A stretch of DNA of 64,000 nucleotides from VRUE01 sp963824215. GTDB lineage: Bacteria; Actinomycetota; Thermoleophilia; Solirubrobacterales; 70-9. The position numbers and the translations under genes were made by a program. Under the pieces are notes generated by a model. That model was not told where the DNA came from. It ran no database searches and saw nothing but the letters and a program-made list of their open reading frames with translations. Positions 32,658-41,903 of the stretch are shown here, in pieces; position 1 is the first letter of the stretch, and every line of letters starts with the position of its first letter. Location of the stretch: contig CAWGOE010000001.1 in NCBI GenBank assembly GCA_963824215.1, positions 868,001 through 932,000 on the forward strand, given 5' to 3'.

Positions 32658-34871
32658 ATGACCGCCCCCCTTTACGCGCTCGGTCGTTTCTGCTCGCGCC
32701 ATCATTACCCGACGATCGCCATCTGGCTGGTCTTGGCGGTGGTATTGGTTATCGCCGGGCAGGCGGGCGAAAGCAAGACCAACGACAACCTGACCCTGCC
32801 GGGCACTGGCTCGACCGAAGCCACCGAGCTGCTCGAAGAGAACCTGCCGAAGCAGGCCTACGGCAACAACCCGCTGGTGATCGTCTCGACCGGCGAACGC
32901 CTCACCACGCCCCGCTACAGCGAAGCGATCGCCGAGACGGTGAAGCGCTTGAACGCCAAGGCCGACGTCAACTCGGCGGTCAACCCACTGAGCTCACAGG
33001 GTTCCGAGTTCCTCAGCCCCGATCGGCGCATCGCTTACATCCCGGTCTACCTTGGCACCGGGCCGGGAGAACTGACCGAGGAAGAGGCACAGGGGATCCT
33101 CGGCGCCGCTGCCCCGGTCGAAGCGGTGGGCCTCGAAGCATCGGTCGGCGGCTACGTCGGGCAGCAGCTCTCCAAGCCCTCGACCGAGATCAGCGACGCA
33201 ATTGGCCTGGCCGCGGCGGTAATCATCCTCCTCTTTGCCTTCGGCACGGTGACGGCGATGTTCCTGCCGATCGTCTCCGCCGTGATCGGCCTCGCCTGCG
33301 CGCTCTCGATCCTGCGCCTGCTCGAGGGCGTCGTCCAGGTGCCGAGCGTCGCCGCGACGCTGGCGACGATGATCGGCCTCGGCGTCGGCATCGATTACGC
33401 GCTCTTCATCGTCACTCGCCACAAACTGCAGCTCGGCGAAGGGATGGAGCTGCGCGAGTCGATCGCCCGCTCAACGGCAACCGCCGGCGGCGCCGTCGTC
33501 TTCGCCGGCTTCACCGTGGTAATCGCGCTCTGCTCGCTCGCCTTTGCCGGCATCCCGCTGGTCACCACGCTCGGCTTCACCGCGGCGATCGCCGTCCTCA
33601 CCGCGGTCTGCGCGGCGACGACTCTGCTGCCGGCTTTGCTCGGCCTGCTTGGTCCGAGGATCAACTCGCTGCGCGTGAAGCTCGGCAGGACCCACCCCGA
33701 CGACAAGCGACCGCACGGCTGGCTGCGCTGGGCCGATGGCGTCGCCGCCCGGCCCTGGCGCTCGGCGATCGCTTCGCTGGTGGTGCTGATCGTTCTCGCG
33801 ATCCCGCTGCTCGACCTCGAGCTTGGCCAGAACGACATCAGCGCCTTCCCCAAGTCGACCACCGTCCGTCAGTCGGCAGAAGGTCTGCGCGAAGGCTTCG
33901 GACAGGGGGCCAACGGACCGCTGCTGATCGCCTCTGAATTCGAGTCCGCCAAAGAAGGAAAGCAGCTGATCCAGCCGCTTCAGAAAGCGATCGACGAAAC
34001 CCCCAACGTAGTCGGCGTCTCCCAGGCGACCTTCGACTCCGCGGGTACCGTCGCCGTCTTCTCGGCGATCTCCGAATCGGCCCCGTGGGATGACGAAACG
34101 GTCGAACTGGTCGAAGGCCTGCGCGAGACGACGATTCCCGCTGCCCTCGATGGCACCGAGGCCGCTGCCTATGTCGGCGGTCAGACCGCCGGCTACATCG
34201 ACCTCGCCTCCCAGATCGGCGACAAGCTGCCACTGATGATCGCGATCGTGGTTGGGCTCAGCTTCATCGTCCTCCTGGTTGCCTTCCGCTCGCTCTTGAT
34301 CCCGGTCAAGGCGGCGGCGATGAACCTACTCTCGGTGGCTGCCTCATATGGAGTGGTCACCGCTGTTTTCCAGTGGGGCTGGGGCGTCTCATTGATAGGA
34401 CTCGAGCACTCGATCCCGATCGTCAGCTTCGTGCCGCTGCTGATGTTCGCGATCCTCTTCGGCCTCTCGATGGACTACGAGGTCTTTCTGGTGACGCAGA
34501 TGCGCGAGCACTACAAGGTCCACGGCGACGCCAAACGGGCGGTGATCGAAGGGCTCGCAAACACCGGTCGGGTGATCACCTCGGCGGCGGCCATCATGGT
34601 CTGCGTCTTCACCAGCTTCGTCCTCAACGGCAACCCGATCGTGAAGGAGTTCGGCGTCGGCTTGGCGATCGCGATCGCGATCGATGCGACCCTCGTGCGC
34701 TGTCTGCTGGTGCCGGCTGTGATGGTGGCGGCAGGGGACCGCATGTGGTGGCTGCCGGGCTGGCTCGATCGCATCCTGCCGCGGATCAGCATCGAGGGTG
34801 AGGACTACTTCGCCAAGCGCGACGCCGAAGCCGCCGATGGGCCGAAAAGTAAAGTCGGAGTTGACATTTAG
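32658..34871 (+). CDS. MMPL/RND-family transporter
   Basis: A 737-residue membrane protein of the MMPL type (RND superfamily), which exports lipids, glycolipids or drugs using the proton gradient. It has the usual duplicated layout: one TM helix (residues 18-37), a large extracytoplasmic loop (GTGSTEATELLEE, GTGPGELTEEEAQG), five helices including TMIGLGVGIDYALFIV near residue 237, then a second copy with FGLSMDYEVFLVTQMREH near residue 605. ATG 32658 starts 8 bp after the ferritin-like gene. pgsA follows 15 bp downstream. Substrate unknown. Confidence 0.92.
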   Translation: MTAPLYALGRFCSRHHYPTIAIWLVLAVVLVIAGQAGESKTNDNLTLPGTGSTEATELLEENLPKQAYGNNPLVIVSTGERLTTPRYSEAIAETVKRLNAKADVNSAVNPLSSQGSEFLSPDRRIAYIPVYLGTGPGELTEEEAQGILGAAAPVEAVGLEASVGGYVGQQLSKPSTEISDAIGLAAAVIILLFAFGTVTAMFLPIVSAVIGLACALSILRLLEGVVQVPSVAATLATMIGLGVGIDYALFIVTRHKLQLGEGMELRESIARSTATAGGAVVFAGFTVVIALCSLAFAGIPLVTTLGFTAAIAVLTAVCAATTLLPALLGLLGPRINSLRVKLGRTHPDDKRPHGWLRWADGVAARPWRSAIASLVVLIVLAIPLLDLELGQNDISAFPKSTTVRQSAEGLREGFGQGANGPLLIASEFESAKEGKQLIQPLQKAIDETPNVVGVSQATFDSAGTVAVFSAISESAPWDDETVELVEGLRETTIPAALDGTEAAAYVGGQTAGYIDLASQIGDKLPLMIAIVVGLSFIVLLVAFRSLLIPVKAAAMNLLSVAASYGVVTAVFQWGWGVSLIGLEHSIPIVSFVPLLMFAILFGLSMDYEVFLVTQMREHYKVHGDAKRAVIEGLANTGRVITSAAAIMVCVFTSFVLNGNPIVKEFGVGLAIAIAIDATLVRCLLVPAVMVAAGDRMWWLPGWLDRILPRISIEGEDYFAKRDAEAADGPKSKVGVDI

Positions 34872-34886
34872 GCCCGTCGACCGCTG

Positions 34887-35441
34887 ATGTTCCCGCTGAC
34901 GCTCGCCAACTCGCTGACCCTGCTGCGCATCCTCGCCGTCCCGGTCGTGGTCGTCGCCCTGCTCGGCGAGACGCCGAACGGGGACGCTCTCGCCGCCGGC
35001 GTCTTCGCCTTGGCCGCCCTCACCGACGGCCTCGATGGCTATTTCGCCCGCTCGCGCGACGCGGTCACCACCTTCGGCAAGCTGATGGACCCGCTTGCCG
35101 ACAAGCTGTTGATCACCGCGGCGCTCGTCTCGCTCGTCTCGCTGAACCGGCTCGAGGCCTGGGTCGCGATGGTGATCATCGCCCGCGAGATCGCGGTGAC
35201 CGGGCTGCGGGCGATCGCCGCCGAGCGCGGCGTCGTAATCGCCGCCAGCTGGATGGGCAAGCTGAAGACCGTGCTACAGATCGCTGCCGTGTTCGCCTTG
35301 ATCGCCGCCAACCCGGCGCCGGTCTGGGTTGACGTGCTCGTCTACCTCGCCGTCGCCGTGACCCTGATCAGCGGCGCCGACTACTTCCTGGGCTTGCGGA
35401 AGCGCTTAGTAGAAACGACGCCGAAAACCAAGCCTGGCTAG
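34887..35441 (+). CDS. pgsA: CDP-diacylglycerol-glycerol-3-phosphate 3-phosphatidyltransferase
   Basis: Makes phosphatidylglycerophosphate, the committed step to phosphatidylglycerol and cardiolipin. The CDP-alcohol phosphotransferase motif D-G-x2-A-R-x8-G-x3-D-x3-D is complete near residues 53-75 (DGYFAR..., GKLMDPLAD). At 184 residues with several helices it matches PgsA in size. Last gene of the 32-35.4 kb plus-strand run. Related phosphatidylinositol-phosphate synthases share the motif, but length and the N-terminal LANSLTLLRI favour PgsA. Confidence 0.9.
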   Translation: MFPLTLANSLTLLRILAVPVVVVALLGETPNGDALAAGVFALAALTDGLDGYFARSRDAVTTFGKLMDPLADKLLITAALVSLVSLNRLEAWVAMVIIAREIAVTGLRAIAAERGVVIAASWMGKLKTVLQIAAVFALIAANPAPVWVDVLVYLAVAVTLISGADYFLGLRKRLVETTPKTKPG

Positions 35442-35449
35442 GACGCAGG

Positions 35450-35530
35450 GAGGCCGACGCCGGGAGCGTGCAGTTCGCACGTGACCAAGTCGGCCGACCG
35501 AGGACACCGCCAGGCGCCGGTTTGCAGGCG
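35450..35530. other. Structured gap between convergent pgsA and folE2
   Basis: About 90 bp with nested inverted repeats: GGCCGAC near 35453 against GTCGGCC near 35490, enclosing CGTGC-agttc-GCACG near 35467-35481. No U-run on either strand. Could end both transcripts through Rho-type termination or be a small structured RNA. Confidence 0.4.
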
Positions 35531-35533
35531 TCG

Positions 35534-36541
35534 TTAGGTCGAAGGAGCCTCTAGCCACTCGCGCATCGTCGTATGGCGGCGCTGGTGCTCGCCCGAGGCC
35601 AGCTCGGCGCGGATGTCATCGAGCTTGCCGTAGCGCTCGGCGACGACGTTGTGGCGGTGGATCGTCTCCAGGTTCTCCTGTCGCGCCATCACGAAGGCGT
35701 CGCCCGGGAGGTCCGGGTAGTCGGTGACGACACGGCGCAGCATCTCCCTTACGCAATCCTCGACAAAGCGTGGCTGCGCGTGCGCCTTGGCAACTACGGC
35801 CAGCTCGTCGGGTCGCTTCATCAGCTCATAGATCTCCGAGCTCATCGACTGCTCGACGATGCGCAGCAGCTCCGGCGCGTCGATCCAGGCCGGACCACCC
35901 TCGGGGCAGCCGACGTGGAGGGTGCCGATGCCGCGCTGGTTGTGGGTGGCGATCGGGACCGCCTCGATCGCAGCCTCGATCTGCTCGGTGTCGAAGCCCC
36001 GCTCGGCGAGGCGTTCGCGGGCGAGTCCGCCGACCATCTCCTGTGCGCAGGGGCAGGCGGTCATCCCCTGAGCTTGAACGCCGGTCAGCGTCCGCGTCCC
36101 GCGCAGCGAGTCGACCGCCGTACCGTAAAGAACGTAGATCTCCTGCGTGCGCTGGCCGCTGGCGGGGGTGGTGACGGTCTCCGGGTAGCGCGCCGTTACC
36201 GAGACCTCGGCGCGCAGGCCGCCCTGGCGCTCGCGCACACGCTGGGCGATGTGGGCGGCCAGTACCTCGGCGCGGAACGCCTCGCCGAGCACAACCTCGT
36301 CGATTGCCTCGCCGACGACTTCCTCAAAGCGCGACATGTGGACGCCGGCCTGGCGCGGGTTGAGATCGACGAAGCACTCGAAGTCGGCGTGGTAGAGGTT
36401 CTCCTCGCCGTCGGCCGCAACCCTGATCACCTTCTCGACTCCGGTCACGCCGACCCGCGAAAGACTGACCATCGTCGCCGGCGCCCCTGACTGCACATCG
36501 GCTGCGGTGGGCGAGAGCGGAGTGGTGGATTGGGTTGCCAT
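35534..36541 (-). CDS. folE2: GTP cyclohydrolase FolE2 (type IB)
   Basis: Converts GTP to dihydroneopterin triphosphate at the start of folate/pterin synthesis. It is the FolE2 (MptA-like) family, which tolerates metals other than zinc. The 335-residue protein has FVDLNPRQAGVHMSRFEE near residue 57, GMTACPCAQ near residue 163 with the metal Cys, THNQRGIGTLHVG near residue 200 and ENLETIHRHN near residue 300. ATG 36541 is preferred because TACGCT lies 8 nt upstream on the minus strand. Divergent from rpoD. In other bacteria FolE2 is often zinc-starvation induced; no Zur box seen. Confidence 0.93.
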   Translation of the reverse strand: MATQSTTPLSPTAADVQSGAPATMVSLSRVGVTGVEKVIRVAADGEENLYHADFECFVDLNPRQAGVHMSRFEEVVGEAIDEVVLGEAFRAEVLAAHIAQRVRERQGGLRAEVSVTARYPETVTTPASGQRTQEIYVLYGTAVDSLRGTRTLTGVQAQGMTACPCAQEMVGGLARERLAERGFDTEQIEAAIEAVPIATHNQRGIGTLHVGCPEGGPAWIDAPELLRIVEQSMSSEIYELMKRPDELAVVAKAHAQPRFVEDCVREMLRRVVTDYPDLPGDAFVMARQENLETIHRHNVVAERYGKLDDIRAELASGEHQRRHTTMREWLEAPST

Positions 36542-36549
36542 GAGCATGA

Positions 36550-36555
36550 AGCGTA
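36550..36555 (-). promoter_or_regulatory. -10 hexamer TACGCT of folE2
   Basis: Minus-strand TACGCT 8 nt before the ATG at 36541; it argues for that start over the in-frame ATG at 36547. Confidence 0.4.
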
Positions 36556-36581
36556 GGCGATCAGCGTCAGCGACAGCTCCC

Positions 36582-36587
36582 TATACT
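36582..36587 (+). promoter_or_regulatory. -10 hexamer TATACT upstream of rpoD
   Basis: Near-consensus TATACT 75 bp before the TTG start of rpoD; would give a leader of about 68 nt. No good -35. Confidence 0.4.
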
Positions 36588-36661
36588 TCGCTAAGCCGGA
36601 GCGTTGGGGCCGGCCCCCGGGAGGGGAACTGGGTTGCAGTGGAGGCAGTGAAATCGAGCCG

Positions 36662-37783
<1,122 letters not shown>

Positions 37784-37820
37784 CGGCGTTTCCGACTCGT
37801 CAGACGGCATACTGCGCCCC

Positions 37821-38282
37821 GTGCCTTCCGGTGACAAGTTCTACTCGCGCGCCTCGCAGAGGATGGGGGCGACCGGATTGCGCTGGGTTGGCAAGCTCAA
37901 CATCCCGCTCTACCGGCTCTCCGGGGGAAGGCTCGGCGGTCGGATCAACGAGGCGCCGGTGCTGCTGCTGACCACTACGGGCCGTAAATCAGGGCAGAAG
38001 CGCACTGCCCCGGTCGTCTACCTCGCTGATGGCGAGAACCTCGTCGTGATCGGCTCCAACGCCGGCCACAGCCGCACCCCTGCCTGGTCGCTCAACCTGA
38101 AGGCCAACCCCGAGGCCGAGGTCGAGGTTAGGCGCGAGCGGCGCCAGGTGCGCGCTCGGGTTGCCGAGGGGGAGGAGCGGACCGACCTCTGGCGCAAGCA
38201 CAACGTGCAGTACTCGGGCTTCGACGAATACGAGGCGCGGACCGAGCGCGACATCGCCCTCTTCGTCCTCGAGCCCCGCTGA
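37821..38282 (+). CDS. Deazaflavin (F420)-dependent nitroreductase-like protein
   Basis: A 153-residue split-barrel protein of the Ddn/F420H2-dependent reductase family. The signature LLTTTGRKSGQKRTAPVVYL near residue 48 and IGSNAGHSRTPAWSLNLKAN near residue 74 match the F420-binding pattern. These enzymes reduce quinones, nitro compounds or other small molecules with F420H2. Implies the organism makes F420, a common actinobacterial trait. Monocistronic by spacing. Confidence 0.9.
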   Translation: MPSGDKFYSRASQRMGATGLRWVGKLNIPLYRLSGGRLGGRINEAPVLLLTTTGRKSGQKRTAPVVYLADGENLVVIGSNAGHSRTPAWSLNLKANPEAEVEVRRERRQVRARVAEGEERTDLWRKHNVQYSGFDEYEARTERDIALFVLEPR

Positions 38283-38296
38283 CCTGGATCTGGGCG

Positions 38297-38302
38297 TAGA
38301 GT
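38297..38302 (+). promoter_or_regulatory. -10 hexamer TAGAGT of SnoaL-like gene
   Basis: Six nt before ATG 38309; predicts a leaderless transcript. Confidence 0.45.
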
Positions 38303-38308
38303 AGGCCG

Positions 38309-38689
38309 ATGGCTGCGCCGCATCCCTTCCGCCTTGCCGTCGAGGCCAAGGACATCGAGGCGGCGACCGCGACTCTGCGCGAGGACGTCGTCCTGCACAG
38401 CCCGATCCTCTTCCGCGGCTTCGAGGGTCGCGAGATCGTGATGCAGGTCCTGACCCACGTTGCCGCCACGCTGGAGGACTTCCGCTACACCGACGAGCTC
38501 GCCGAGGACGGCGTCGTCGTCCTGCGTTTCAAAGCCCGCGTCGGCGATCGCGAGCTTGAGGGCATCGACTTCCTCGAGCTCGACGAGGGGGGCCTGGTCA
38601 AGGAGCTGACCGTCTTCATGCGCCCGATGTCCGCCCTCAATGCCTTCAACGAGCAAATGTCCGCCCGTCTCGGCGTCGAGCCTGGATAG
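38309..38689 (+). CDS. SnoaL/NTF2-like domain protein
   Basis: A 126-residue single-domain protein with the NTF2-like pattern: FRLAVEAKDIEAATATL, a central FRGFEGREIVMQVL, and a C-terminal LDEGGLVKELTVFMRP. Such proteins are small-molecule isomerases, hydratases or ligand carriers; no catalytic residue allows a choice. A TAGAGT hexamer 6 nt upstream marks the promoter. A second NTF2-like protein is at 45383. Confidence 0.83.
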   Translation: MAAPHPFRLAVEAKDIEAATATLREDVVLHSPILFRGFEGREIVMQVLTHVAATLEDFRYTDELAEDGVVVLRFKARVGDRELEGIDFLELDEGGLVKELTVFMRPMSALNAFNEQMSARLGVEPG

Positions 38690-38728
38690 GCTACCCTCGA
38701 TCTCGGTGCGGAACTTTCCGTCTGCACC

Positions 38729-38742
38729 GGAACGTATGTTCG
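38729..38742. promoter_or_regulatory. LexA-type SOS box upstream of nuclease remnant
   Basis: GGAACGTATGTTCG fits the Gram-positive LexA consensus CGAACN4GTTCG with one mismatch. It ends 4 bp before ATG 38747. TATGTT inside the box, 6 nt before the ATG, has the spacing of a leaderless -10, so LexA would cover the promoter. Confidence 0.75.
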
Positions 38743-38746
38743 TCTG

Positions 38747-39307
38747 ATGGAGAGGCGGATCAATCGGCGCCAGCAAGGAGATCTCGGAGAGGCGTCGGCG
38801 ATCGAGTGGTTGACGGGGATGGGTGCGGTCGTGCTGACCCCGATCGGTCACAGTCCCGACTTCGATCTGGTCGCTTATACCAATGGAAGATTGCTTCGGG
38901 TTCAGGTGAAGACGTCGACTCAGCGATTGACGATGCCTACAGGAGAAACGCGCAGCCCTGTCACTCTCGCGACGAGCGGCGGCAACCAGAGCTGGAACGG
39001 AACGACGAAGTAGATCGATCCCGCATATTTCGACTATCTCTTCGCGCTGACGAGCGATGGTCGCAGGTGGTTCATACCGTCCACGATGCTCGAGGCGAGA
39101 AGCTCGATCAGGCTGGGCGGGCCGAAGTATTCCGAGTTCGAGATCAACGCCGCCGAACCGATCGCGGATCTCGTGTACGCGTCAGACGGCTCTATAGAAT
39201 CGCCGACGGTAGCGGGGGGAGTATCCAAGCGGTCAACGGATGGCGACTGTAAATCGTCCGGCTCAGCCTTCGCAGGTTCGAATCCTGCCTCCCCCATTTC
39301 GCTCTAG
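38747..39307 (+). pseudogene. PD-(D/E)XK-type endonuclease-like gene with internal stop
   Basis: The first 88 codons read QQGDLGEASAIEWLTGMG, HSPDFDLVAYTNGRLLRVQV and KTSTQRL, the core of the PD-(D/E)XK fold (Glu, Asp, then Q-V-K) seen in group I intron endonuclease-like and resolvase-like proteins. TAG at 39011-39013 interrupts it, but the same frame continues with family-like sequence: IDPAYFDYLFALTSDGRRWF, then RLGGPKYSEFE, running without a stop into tRNA-Tyr to 39307. A single base change (for example AAG to TAG) explains the stop. Preceded by a LexA box. Could also be a sequencing error. Confidence 0.8.
39215..39296 (+). tRNA. tRNA-Tyr (anticodon GTA)
   Basis: Acceptor GGGGGAG with CTCCCCC, T-arm GCAGG-TTCGAAT-CCTGC, anticodon loop CTGTAAA with GTA reading UAC/UAU, medium-long variable arm. 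CCA not encoded. TATAGAAT at 39193-39200 is a good -10. The 3' part of the nuclease frame overlaps it. Confidence 0.96.
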
Positions 39308-39320
39308 ACCGGGGTTTCCG

Positions 39321-39521
39321 ATGTCGAAGTACGAGCGGTCGCGTGGCCAGCGAAGCGAAACCGTCATCAACCAGAAACGCCGGGTGACGATTCCGCAGGT
39401 GGCGTGTGCAGAGGCCGGCCTACAGGAGGACGATCGAATGCTTGTGCGAAGCGAAGGCGATGGACGGGTGGTGCTCGAACGCACCGAGCCCCCACCCGCA
39501 TCGATAGCGTCTGTCGCATGA
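39321..39521 (+). CDS. AbrB/SpoVT-like swapped-hairpin protein
   Basis: A 66-residue protein beginning MSKYERSRGQRSETVINQKR with the swapped-hairpin core RRVTIPQVACAEAGLQEDDR and a C-terminal VLERTEPPP. These small proteins bind DNA as dimers and many are toxin antitoxins (MazE/VapB type), but no toxin follows: the next gene is a short-chain dehydrogenase overlapping by 4 bp. An in-frame extension upstream reads through tRNA-Tyr and is rejected. Confidence 0.78.
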   Translation: MSKYERSRGQRSETVINQKRRVTIPQVACAEAGLQEDDRMLVRSEGDGRVVLERTEPPPASIASVA

Positions 39522-40228
39522 CCAAACTCGACCACCGCGTTTACGCGATCGCCGGGATCGGAGGCGGGCTGGGGCCGGCGGTGGCTGAGCGCCTCGCGGC
39601 CGCCGGGGCGACCGTCGCCGGCAGCGATCGCGATCAGGCGCGAATCGACGAGGTTGGCGCTGCGCTGGGACTGCCGGCCGAGCGCTGGGATGGGCGCGCG
39701 GCGGACCTGCTTGACGAGGAGGCGGCGAGGGCCTGGTGCGCGTCGCTGCTCGATCGCTTCGGCCGGGTTGACGGCGTGCTCCATCTGGTCGGCGGTTGGC
39801 GCGGCGGCGCGCCCTTACACGAGGCGCCGCTCTCCGACTGGGAGCTGCTCCACGATCTCTTGATCCGCACCGTGCAGCACACCAGCCGCGCCTTTCACGA
39901 TGCCCTGCTCGATTCCGAGCACGGCCGTTTTGTCCTCATCTCGGCCAAGCAGGCGCAGGCGCCATCCAACTCCAACGCCGCCTACGCTGCGGCCAAGGCG
40001 GCCGCCGAGGCCTGGACGCTCGCTCTCGCCGATGGTTTTGACGGAACTGCCGCGACGGCGAACATCATCGTCGTCGACGCGATCCTGACTGTGCAGATGC
40101 GCGAAGAGAACCCGGACGGCGATTTCGCCTCCTTCACCCCGGCTGAGCACATCGCCGAGGCGATCGCCTTCCTCTGCTCCGATGCCGCCGCGGAGATGAA
40201 CGGTCAGCGCCTGCTTCTCTGCGGGTAG
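39518..40228 (+). CDS. Short-chain dehydrogenase/reductase
   Basis: A 236-residue SDR. The cofactor loop AIAGIGGGLG near residue 10 replaces the usual TGxxxGxG. An Asp-type loop GSDRDQAR near residue 33 suggests NAD(H). Catalytic Ser is in VLISAKQ near residue 145, and Tyr/Lys in YAAAK near residue 157. Starts by ATGA overlap with the AbrB-like gene. Substrate unknown. Followed by a MerR-type regulator 18 bp downstream. Confidence 0.88.
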   Translation: MTKLDHRVYAIAGIGGGLGPAVAERLAAAGATVAGSDRDQARIDEVGAALGLPAERWDGRAADLLDEEAARAWCASLLDRFGRVDGVLHLVGGWRGGAPLHEAPLSDWELLHDLLIRTVQHTSRAFHDALLDSEHGRFVLISAKQAQAPSNSNAAYAAAKAAAEAWTLALADGFDGTAATANIIVVDAILTVQMREENPDGDFASFTPAEHIAEAIAFLCSDAAAEMNGQRLLLCG

Positions 40229-40233
40229 CGGCA

Positions 40234-40239
40234 TACGAT
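40234..40239 (+). promoter_or_regulatory. -10 hexamer TACGAT of MerR-type gene
   Basis: Seven nt before GTG 40247; leaderless spacing within the short gap after the SDR gene. Confidence 0.45.
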
Positions 40240-40246
40240 GTCCTGA

Positions 40247-41047
40247 GTGAGCAGCAAAGCCCCCAGGGGCCCGAAGCCTGTTAAAGGTGAGATGACGATT
40301 CGCCAGCTGGCTGAGCGGAGCGGGATGACCGTGCGCAACATCCGCGCCTATCAGACGCGCGGCCTGCTGCCGCCCCCAACCGTACGCGGCCGCACTGGCT
40401 ACTACGGCGAGGAGCACCTGGCGCGGATCGAGCTGACCCGTGAGATGCAGGCGGATGGACTCAACCTCGAGGCGATTCGCAGGGTGCTCGATAGTGGCGA
40501 CGGCTCCGCCGCGGCTATGTTCGACTTCACCCGAGCTCTGCGCACTTCCTTCGAAGACGAGGCGCCGGAGATCGTCGAGGCTGAGGAGCTGGCGGGAATC
40601 TGGACCGAGGGGGTAGATCCAAAGCTGACGCGCCGAGCCGAAAAGCTCGGCATCTTCCGCGCCCTTCCCGACGGGCGGATTGAGGTGATCAGCCCCCGTA
40701 TCCTGCGCGCTGCCGCCGAGCTGGCCGAGTTCGGTATCGGCGCCGAGGGCGCGCTGGTCACCGCCGAGAAACTGCGACGCCATTCCGATGGCGTCGCTCG
40801 TGCCTTTGTCAATCTCTTCGTCAAGGAGGTTTGGCAGCCGTTCGACCGCGCCGGGCGGCCGGAGGGCGACTGGTCGCGGATGAACGAGGCGCTCGAACGG
40901 ATGCGACCGCTTGCATCCGGGGCCCTTCTTGCCACCTTCCAGATCGCGATGGGGGAGGCGGTCGAGAAGGAGACCGAACGTACTCTGCGGCTCGCCGCCC
41001 GCCCCGCGAAGCGGTCCGGCAAGCGGCGCAAAGCTAAGAGCGACTAG
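40247..41047 (+). CDS. MerR-family transcriptional regulator
   Basis: A 266-residue regulator. After a short basic leader the MerR winged helix reads MTIRQLAERSGMTVRNIRAY, QTRGLLPPPTVRGRTGYYGE and EHLARIELTREMQADGLNLE. The long C-terminal domain (about 190 residues, no Cys pair) suggests an organic ligand rather than a metal. A basic tail KRSGKRRKAKSD ends it. Overlaps the end of a convergent TetR gene by 4 bp. Target could be the upstream SDR. Confidence 0.9.
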   Translation: MSSKAPRGPKPVKGEMTIRQLAERSGMTVRNIRAYQTRGLLPPPTVRGRTGYYGEEHLARIELTREMQADGLNLEAIRRVLDSGDGSAAAMFDFTRALRTSFEDEAPEIVEAEELAGIWTEGVDPKLTRRAEKLGIFRALPDGRIEVISPRILRAAAELAEFGIGAEGALVTAEKLRRHSDGVARAFVNLFVKEVWQPFDRAGRPEGDWSRMNEALERMRPLASGALLATFQIAMGEAVEKETERTLRLAARPAKRSGKRRKAKSD

Positions 41048-41799
41048 GCGAGAGCCGCGTCGTCCAGCTCCTCGCTGGCGGCCTCGCGGCCGGCGTAGGC
41101 GAGGACGGCGAAATACATCAATGAGGGGAGGAGCGCGTCTAGCTCGTCAGTTTCGCCTTTCTGCAGGCGGGCGTAGACCACCGCTTCAATCCCCCCCACG
41201 ACCCCGGCGGCGGCAATCGCCGACGGGGGCTCGTCCAGGGCCTCCCTGACCAAAGAATCGATGCAGCCGGCGAAGCGGTCGAGCAGCTCGTCGCGCCGCT
41301 GCAGTCCCGCCGGAGTGGAGGCGCGCGCCTCGACGATCACCATGCGCGCTTCCTCGGGCTCATCGGCGATGTAGCGCAGCAGCTCCGCGATGCCGCTGCG
41401 GAGTTGGTCACGCCAGCCGGGCCCGGCCTCGGCGACCGTGGCTTCGATCCGTTCACGCATCCGCGACGCCGCGGCTTCGAAGGCGGCGAGGAAGCAAGCT
41501 TCCTTGTCCTCGAACTGCTCATAGAACGTCGGCCGCGAGATACCCGCCCGCGTCAGCACGTTCTGGACCGTGAGCGCGCTGTAGCCGATCTCGGTGGCGG
41601 CGCCGATCATCGCCGCCAGCAGACGCTCGCGCTGCACCGCCTTGACTAGGTCTGCGGGCAGCGTTCGCACACCCGCGGGAAAGCGACCGTCGGCCCGGTT
41701 CAGCAGCGCCAGGGCTTCGTCGAGTTCAGCGTCCGACCAGCGATCGCCAACCGCGATCGCTAGCTTCTCCCTGCTGAGCATTACCCTCTCCGGTGACAT
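41044..41799 (-). CDS. TetR-family regulator (1)
   Basis: A 251-residue TetR protein with an unusually long N-terminal extension (about 50 residues) before the HTH: LLAAMIGAATEIGYSALTVQ, then VLTRAGISRPTFYEQFEDKE. The C-terminal ligand domain is helical. Divergent from TetR (2) at 41904 across a 104-bp AT-richer gap, where GTTTCTTTTAGAAAT (about 41813) looks like a weak dyad. Ligand unknown. Confidence 0.88.
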   Translation of the reverse strand: MSPERVMLSREKLAIAVGDRWSDAELDEALALLNRADGRFPAGVRTLPADLVKAVQRERLLAAMIGAATEIGYSALTVQNVLTRAGISRPTFYEQFEDKEACFLAAFEAAASRMRERIEATVAEAGPGWRDQLRSGIAELLRYIADEPEEARMVIVEARASTPAGLQRRDELLDRFAGCIDSLVREALDEPPSAIAAAGVVGGIEAVVYARLQKGETDELDALLPSLMYFAVLAYAGREAASEELDDAALA

Positions 41800-41891
41800 A
41801 GGAACCTACGCGTTTCTTTTAGAAATTATGCAGGTCGCCCAAAGGTACCAGAAAAGTCTGCGCCGTGCATCGGAAATTCGGCCGCGCTGGG

Positions 41892-41897
41892 TATCCT
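41892..41897 (+). promoter_or_regulatory. -10 hexamer TATCCT of TetR (2)
   Basis: Six nt before ATG 41904; supports this start over an upstream in-frame one at 41865. Confidence 0.5.
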
Positions 41898-41903
41898 TGC
41901 GCT

